From Zerene cesonia (lineage: Eukaryota; Arthropoda; Insecta; Lepidoptera; Pieridae), in contig NC_052106.1 in NCBI RefSeq assembly GCF_012273895.1, positions 6,200,001-6,264,000 of the forward strand: a stretch of DNA of 64,000 nucleotides, read 5' to 3'. The position numbers and the translations under genes are program-made. The number at the start of each line of letters is the position of its first letter. Position 1 is the first letter of the stretch. Positions 63,547-64,000 of this stretch are shown here, piece after piece. The notes beneath the pieces are model-generated. The model saw only the letters and a program-made list of their open reading frames with translations. It ran no database searches and was not told the origin of the DNA.

Positions 63547-64000
63547 GTATTTAGTATGGTGTTGTAGACTGGGTTATCGCACTATGGAAGTGTAGATGCC
63601 TGTGTTATTTATACTCAAATGCATGAAATAATAGGAAAAAAAGATAATACTTCACTTTTTTGTCCTATAAAAAGCAAGATCTTCAATAAATGATCTATAG
63701 GCACATTGCGAATTGTCTTACAGAAATAGTTCTTGTACACAGTAGAATTTAAAATATATAGCTGTTTGTTTTTTATGATTAAATAGGTATTAGGTACCAT
63801 AAATTACTGTATATATCTGATAATATATATACACGGCCTGGTGTAAATACAAGACTCTACGACTATTAACAGACAGATCAAAGACTTTTTAGCGGCTTTT
63901 CATAAATTTTTGTCAAGTTATCTGGTTGTTTCGACTTTTAAACAATCTACAGCGAAAAATCTGCCCTGTAATAAGTCTTCATAAAGCATTTAATCAATAT
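63547..64000. other. Start of first intron of the second SmydA-like gene
   Basis: A/T-rich with no further exon seen before the window ends. Confidence 0.5.

Noticed and set aside
1..64000. CRISPR arrays, bacterial operons, riboswitches
   Set aside because: Sequence is eukaryotic with spliceosomal introns. The phased intronic arrays have degenerate short units without CRISPR-like spacers.

Overview
The window looks like nuclear DNA of a lepidopteran (moth or butterfly). It is AT-rich, its genes are split by many short introns, and it carries repeat families typical of that order: tRNA-derived SINEs with a (TGA)n tail, Helitron-like ends with CTAG, and elements with an 'actaatattataaatgcg' end. 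The species cannot be named from the sequence alone. There are three runs of exactly 1000 N (4454-5453, 15849-16848, 48229-49228). At least two of them lie inside transposable-element sequence.

Layout. 1-15.2 kb is gene-poor and repeat-rich, with one convincing orphan exon on the minus strand (8810-8923) that encodes a signal peptide. 15.3-20.0 kb (+) is an eight-exon coiled-coil gene resembling the ciliary protein CFAP210/CCDC173, with a Helitron in intron 1. 21.9-29.6 kb (-) is NDUFS1, the 75-kDa subunit of complex I, in 13 exons. 31.3-32.2 kb (+) is translation factor eEF1B beta. 32.6-34.2 kb (-) is an erlin of the ER membrane. 35.2-39.6 kb (-) is a MYND-SET protein of the arthropod SmydA type. 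40.6-50.8 kb (-) is LIN54, the DNA-binding subunit of the DREAM/MuvB complex, in about 21 exons. 51.8-55.5 kb (+) is COP9 signalosome subunit 4. 56.8-61.8 kb (-) is VDAC/porin. 63.4 kb to the window end (+) starts a second SmydA-like gene.

Most of these are housekeeping genes with no shared pathway: respiration and mitochondrial permeability (NDUFS1, VDAC), translation (eEF1B), ER-associated degradation (erlin), cullin deneddylation (CSN4) and cell-cycle transcription (LIN54). Likely shared or nearby promoters lie between divergent pairs: NDUFS1/eEF1B, LIN54/COPS4 and VDAC/SmydA-2. The two SmydA-like genes sit at the two sides of the LIN54-COPS4-VDAC block.

The most interesting points are these: two in-frame upstream exons that would add 84 residues to VDAC; a one-base frameshift in NDUFS1 exon 10; a SINE whose (ATG)n tail ends a few bases from a LIN54 splice donor, so that read-through would encode poly-histidine; a CSN4 splice acceptor preceded by a run of A instead of pyrimidines; and a 20-bp-period array of TGACA motifs in an NDUFS1 intron. 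I did not find a clearly novel multi-gene system. All exon boundaries were read by eye from GT/AG sites, reading phase and remembered family similarity, and no search was run.
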